Shown piece after piece: positions 8,847 to 11,437 of a DNA stretch of 11,437 bases. The number at the start of each line of letters is the position of its first letter. The stretch's first letter is position 1. Where the stretch lies: the NCBI GenBank assembly GCA_023251695.1, contig JAHEYE010000091.1, positions 1-11,437 on the forward strand, read 5' to 3'. The position numbers were made by a program, and so were the translations under genes. The notes beneath the pieces were generated by a model. That model was not told the DNA's origin. It saw only the letters and a program-made list of their open reading frames with translations, and searched no databases. Source of the stretch: Sphingobacteriaceae bacterium. Lineage in GTDB: Bacteria > Bacteroidota > Bacteroidia > B-17B0 > Aurantibacillaceae.

Positions 8847-8861
8847 ACTATTTACGATTTT

Positions 8862-9269
8862 ATGTTAGGAATTGGAAATAAAGGCGGCAGCGCCGAATCA
8901 AGCGCAATTAACCTTATTGGGATCGGAACCCAAATAATGGGCGATATTACCTCAGCCGGAGACGTACGTATTGATGGCTTTTTAAAAGGCAATCTAAAAA
9001 TTGATGGCCGTTTAGTTATTGGCCCTAATGGAAAAGTAGAAGGTGAAGTGATATGTGCCTACGCAGATATATCGGGAGAAATTAAGGGAACTTTAAATGT
9101 TGGGGAAATGCTAGCATTAAAATCAACCGCTAAAATAATGGGCGATATCGTTACCGGAAAACTTTCAATTGAACCGGGTGCTGTATTTACCGGTACTTGT
9201 AACATGGGTGCCATTGTTAAAAACATTAATTCCACCGGTGAAAAATCAATCGCCTCAAAAACCGCCTAA
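8862..9269 (+). CDS. Bactofilin (polymer-forming cytoskeletal protein)
   Basis: This 135-residue protein matches the bactofilin (DUF583) family: a short flexible N-terminus (MLGIGNKGGSAESSAINLIG) and then a right-handed beta-helix core from about residue 20 to 118. The core repeats turn motifs (GDITSAGDVRIDGFLKGNL, GRLVIGPNGKVEGEV, ADISGEIKGTL, AKIMGDIVTGKLSIEPGAVFTGTCNM). Bactofilins assemble nucleotide-free filaments at the inner face of the membrane and position envelope-modifying enzymes in other bacteria; the partner here is not known. The gene starts 60 bases after porW with its own likely promoter. Its last ten codons (GEKSIASKTA) overlap the start of atpZ in another frame, suggesting coupled translation. 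The short polar C-terminal tail lies outside the helix and so tolerates that overlap. Confidence 0.93.
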   Translation: MLGIGNKGGSAESSAINLIGIGTQIMGDITSAGDVRIDGFLKGNLKIDGRLVIGPNGKVEGEVICAYADISGEIKGTLNVGEMLALKSTAKIMGDIVTGKLSIEPGAVFTGTCNMGAIVKNINSTGEKSIASKTA

Positions 9270-9459
9270 TAATTTTTTGAAGTATTCTAATTTAGGAATA
9301 CAAATGGGGGTTATCATAGGCGTAGGATGCTGGGGCGGATATAAGCTCGATCAGATTTATCCGAATAAATACCATGTTTACAGTATCATTTTTAGCTTAG
9401 TCTCGATTTTTGCCGCCTTGTACTTCGCCTTAAAAGATTTTATCAATCCCAAAGAATAA
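9238..9459 (+). CDS. atpZ: AtpZ/AtpI family small membrane protein (ATP synthase leader gene)
   Basis: This is a 73-residue protein from GTG at 9238: a polar start (KNQSPQKPPNNFLKYSNLG) and then two transmembrane helices, IQMGVIIGVGCWGGYKLDQ and YSIIFSLVSIFAALYFALKDF. The pattern QMG...G..GGYKLD is the AtpZ signature. The family is encoded ahead of F1Fo ATP synthase genes and is linked to c-ring assembly or Mg2+/Ca2+ handling. The GTG start was chosen because it gives the usual family length and N-terminus with 32 bases of overlap into the bactofilin gene. The ATG at 9169 adds an unrelated hydrophobic prefix and 101 bases of overlap, while the next ATG (9304) would cut into helix 1. Its TAA shares a base with the next ATG (TAATG). 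Confidence 0.85.
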   Translation: MKNQSPQKPPNNFLKYSNLGIQMGVIIGVGCWGGYKLDQIYPNKYHVYSIIFSLVSIFAALYFALKDFINPKE

Positions 9460-9833
9460 TGCAATCTTCTTTTTTAAAAATTATCGGCCTCTCCGCAATT
9501 TTATCGACAGGAATTTCTTTGCTTCTGAATTTTCTTTCTGTATTATCTTCAACTACCTGGTACATCAGCGTGCTTTTTCATCTTTTACTTTCAGTTTTAT
9601 TGTTTCTTGTTTTAATCCGCAAAATAGGCGACCCGCGCGATTATGTTTTTAAAATCATATTCTCTTCAATGGGGCGACTGTTAGTCTGCATGATTGGTTT
9701 GCTTATTTACAAGGTATGTGATAAGGGTAATTTCACCCATTTTGCGGGACACTTTATGCTTCATTATATTTTGTTTACAGTTTTTGAAATTGGATATTTA
9801 CTTAAGTTTATTAAAGCCCCTAAAAATGACTAA
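9459..9833 (+). CDS. Four-helix membrane protein in the AtpI position
   Basis: This is a 124-residue hydrophobic protein with four predicted membrane helices (roughly residues 6-26, 33-52, 66-84 and 96-118; e.g. VLFHLLLSVLLFLVLI and SSMGRLLVCMIGLLIYKV) separated by short basic or polar loops. I do not recognise a signature that proves a family. Its size, topology and place directly after atpZ match the poorly conserved membrane protein that sits between atpZ and atpB in many Bacteroidota ATP synthase operons, an AtpI-like role in Fo assembly being the obvious guess. It overlaps atpZ by one base at its start and the following peptidase gene by eight bases at its end (ATGACTAA), so its translation is probably coupled to both. 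Confidence 0.75.
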   Translation: MQSSFLKIIGLSAILSTGISLLLNFLSVLSSTTWYISVLFHLLLSVLLFLVLIRKIGDPRDYVFKIIFSSMGRLLVCMIGLLIYKVCDKGNFTHFAGHFMLHYILFTVFEIGYLLKFIKAPKND

Positions 9834-11028
9834 AAAACTAAATTCGGTAATAGCCTTTATGTTGGCAGGCGCAGTTGTGTTGGCTCAGGATGCTGCAAAA
9901 GTACCACAGTTGCCGGGTCCTGAAATGACCAATAAAAAAGGTAGTGAATATAAATTCAGTATCGTAAAAAATTTAGATGCAACAGCCGTTCAAAATCAAA
10001 ACATGACAGGCACTTGCTGGTCGTTCTCGGCCTTATCTTTTTTCGAAAGTGAATTGATCCGGATGGGAAAAGGAAAAGATTATAATTTATCCGAAATGTT
10101 TGTTGCTCGTAAAGCTTATCCCTTGAAAGCCGATAATTACATCCGCATGCATGGTAAAACAAATATTGGTGAAGGTGGAGGGTTCCCCGACGTTATACAG
10201 GTTATCCGTCAGTTCGGCATGGTACCCGAAGAAGTATATACAGGAAAAAAAGACACGAAGTCGCAACATTACCACGGACAATTAGAAGCGGCAATTATTT
10301 CAGTTGTAAAATCAACAGTTGATGAGAAAACAGGGAAAATTGATTTTGATGCGGCACACGCCTCTGTTGAAAGCATGTGCGACGCTTTTTTAGGAAAAGT
10401 ACCTGAAAAATTTGAATACAAAGGAAAGCAATACACACCGAAATCTTATGCAGAAGCTACCGGCATTAATGCAGATGATTATGTTTTCATTACTTCATTT
10501 TCCCACCATCCGTTTTATTCAAAATTTGTTTTAGAAGTTCCTGATAACTGGAATTGGGAATCGATGTACAATGTACCCGTAAACGAATTAAAGGAAATCA
10601 TGAATTCAGCCATTCAAAATGGTTTTACCATTGCATGGGCTGCTGATGTAAGTGAAAAAGGATTTATGTATAAAGATGGTATCGCTGTTGCACCGGAAAA
10701 AGCATTTGAAGAGATGACGCCCGAAGAGAAAAAAGAACTAGCCATGAAACCGCAAAAACAATTAACCATTACGCAGGAAATGCGCCAGAAAGCGTTTGAT
10801 AATTACGAAACACAGGACGATCACGGTATGCACATTGTTGGTTTGGTGAAAGACCAAAGCGGAACACCTTTTTATGTAGTGAAAAATTCATGGGGAAGTG
10901 ATTTGAACGAATGTGGCGGTTATTTTTTCGCTTCAGAAAGTTTTGTGTTGTATAAAACCACCAGTATCATGTTGCATAAAAAAGGACTTCCAACAGCAAC
11001 CGCAAAGAAATTGAGCATCGTCCAATAG
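9826..11028 (+). CDS. Exported C1B cysteine peptidase (bleomycin hydrolase / aminopeptidase C-like)
   Basis: The protein has 400 residues from ATG at 9826, with a clear signal peptide (MTKKLNSVIAFMLAGAVVLAQ, cleavage after Q). The papain-type active site is complete: oxyanion Gln58 six residues before catalytic Cys64 (QNMTGTCWSFSA), His333 in DDHGMHIVGL, and Asn354 in VKNSWGSD. The long segment between Cys and His and the H-G-M-H arrangement resemble C1B bleomycin hydrolase/PepC and not papain. Cytosolic relatives act as hexameric aminopeptidases. The signal peptide here predicts a periplasmic or secreted form, which I believe is common in Bacteroidota. The longer frame from ATG 9694 only reads backwards into the upstream gene. 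The gene overlaps that neighbour by eight bases, and a hairpin lies about 30 bases after the stop. It ends the operon and stands where atpB might be expected. Confidence 0.92.
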   Translation: MTKKLNSVIAFMLAGAVVLAQDAAKVPQLPGPEMTNKKGSEYKFSIVKNLDATAVQNQNMTGTCWSFSALSFFESELIRMGKGKDYNLSEMFVARKAYPLKADNYIRMHGKTNIGEGGGFPDVIQVIRQFGMVPEEVYTGKKDTKSQHYHGQLEAAIISVVKSTVDEKTGKIDFDAAHASVESMCDAFLGKVPEKFEYKGKQYTPKSYAEATGINADDYVFITSFSHHPFYSKFVLEVPDNWNWESMYNVPVNELKEIMNSAIQNGFTIAWAADVSEKGFMYKDGIAVAPEKAFEEMTPEEKKELAMKPQKQLTITQEMRQKAFDNYETQDDHGMHIVGLVKDQSGTPFYVVKNSWGSDLNECGGYFFASESFVLYKTTSIMLHKKGLPTATAKKLSIVQ

Positions 11029-11058
11029 GCCCTTTTGAAGTAATTGGTGAAACCATGT

Positions 11059-11097
11059 AAAAATTGAGTGAGTCACAATACACTCATTTTTAGTTTG
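11059..11097 (+). terminator. Probable weak intrinsic terminator after the C1 peptidase gene
   Basis: TGAGTG (11065-11070) pairs with CACTCA (11081-11086) around a 10-base loop. AAAAA (11059-11063) can extend the stem with TTTTT (11087-11091) if T11064 is bulged. A T-rich tail (TAGTTTGTT) follows. The stem is short and only half G-C, so efficiency is doubtful, but it sits 30 bases past the stop codon at the end of the tight operon, where a terminator is expected. Confidence 0.45.
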
Positions 11098-11117
11098 TTA
11101 GAAGGCCTCATAAACAC

Positions 11118-11157
11118 CTAAACCTCCCCTTAGCATATTTTAGCTAAACCTTTAGCA
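11118..11157. repeat. Short two-part direct repeat upstream of the LON-domain gene
   Basis: CTAAACCT occurs at 11118-11125 and 11144-11151. Each copy is followed by TTAGCA, at 11130-11135 (after CCCC) and at 11152-11157 (directly). The repeat lies 36-75 bases before the LON-domain start codon, where a regulator could bind, but in A+T-rich DNA this could be chance. No clear -33/-7 promoter pair was found here. Confidence 0.3.
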
Positions 11158-11192
11158 CGGTTTTTGCGTCATAGTGTATAAAGGTATTAATC

Positions 11193-11437
11193 ATGGCAAT
11201 CAAACAACTTACTATACCAATGTTTCCATTAAACATGGTAGTGTTACCGGGAGAGACGGTGAAGTTGCATATTTTTGAGGAGCGCTATAAACAATTAATT
11301 AATGATTGTTTAGACAATGAAGCGCATTTCGGTATTCCATTTTCAGTTAACGGCAAAGTAAAAACTTACGGCGTTGAAGTAAGTATAAAAAAAGTAATCA
11401 AGATTTTTGATAACGGTGAAATGGATATTATGGTGCA
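11193..11437 (+). CDS. LON peptidase substrate-binding-domain protein, 3' end cut by window
   Basis: The open frame runs from ATG at 11193 to the window end (81 codons seen). The N-terminus reads IPMFPLNMVVLPGETVKLHIFEERYKQL, the hallmark of the Lon N-terminal (LAN/substrate-binding) domain: LFPL, a Pro-Gly turn, then L-hydrophobic-FE-RY. Stand-alone proteins of this domain are usually about 190-220 residues without ATPase or protease parts; whether this one continues into a full Lon protease cannot be seen. A full Lon usually has a longer charged N-terminus before this motif, which favours the stand-alone type. The gene is separated from the upstream operon by 164 bases containing a hairpin and a direct repeat, so it is probably transcribed on its own. 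Confidence 0.88.
   Translation, partial: MAIKQLTIPMFPLNMVVLPGETVKLHIFEERYKQLINDCLDNEAHFGIPFSVNGKVKTYGVEVSIKKVIKIFDNGEMDIMV

Noticed and set aside
9169..9237. atpZ start at ATG 9169
   Set aside because: The added residues shadow the bactofilin beta-helix and are not part of the AtpZ family pattern; GTG 9238 fits better.
9694..9825. N-terminal extension of the C1 peptidase from ATG 9694
   Set aside because: The extra 44 residues are an out-of-frame reading of the AtpI-like gene. A textbook signal peptide starts at ATG 9826.
1..11437. Mobile element, CRISPR, tRNA/rRNA or phage content
   Set aside because: No transposase or integrase motifs, no regularly spaced repeats, no tRNA-like cloverleaf or attachment duplication were seen; gene packing and style are uniform throughout.

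Overview
The window (about 40% G+C by eye) is a stretch of chromosome from a member of the Bacteroidota. The evidence is a gene for the type IX secretion/gliding lipoprotein PorW/SprE, a bactofilin followed by an AtpZ-type gene, signal peptides ending in Q, scarce Shine-Dalgarno sequences, and a promoter-like site of the Bacteroidota TTTG / TAnnTTTG kind. All genes that can be supported lie on the + strand, packed with short gaps or overlaps. There are no tRNA, rRNA, CRISPR, insertion-sequence or phage signatures.

Left part (1-6049): the 3' portion of an M28 zinc aminopeptidase with all metal ligands present. Next comes an 1101-residue exported protein that appears to join a catalytically dead peptidase-MA-like domain, a TolB-like beta-propeller and a D15/BamA-like outer-membrane barrel. 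A half-length TauE/SafE membrane protein follows, translationally coupled (TAGTG) to an M20D amidohydrolase that starts with GTG.

Middle (about 6050-8861): porW/sprE, whose ATG is missing so that a GTG or TTG start must be used. A 60-base gap follows that holds a good Bacteroidota-type promoter lying inside a 12-bp interrupted palindrome.

Right part (8862-11028): a tight operon of bactofilin, atpZ (GTG start inside the bactofilin gene), a four-helix membrane protein in the AtpI position, and an exported C1B (bleomycin-hydrolase/PepC-like) cysteine peptidase that overlaps its neighbour by 8 bases. From general knowledge of Bacteroidota gene order, the ATP synthase genes (atpB onward) would be expected after the AtpI-like gene, but the C1 peptidase is there instead. 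A weak hairpin terminator ends this operon, and the start of a LON substrate-binding-domain gene follows and runs off the window.

The main theme is the cell envelope and protein handling: secretion (PorW), cytoskeleton (bactofilin), outer-membrane assembly-like architecture, and peptide or amino-acid hydrolysis (M28, M20D, C1). I see no convincing wholly new system. The most distinctive items are the tripartite pseudo-peptidase/propeller/barrel protein, the ATP-synthase leader genes without their synthase, and the palindrome over the bactofilin promoter.
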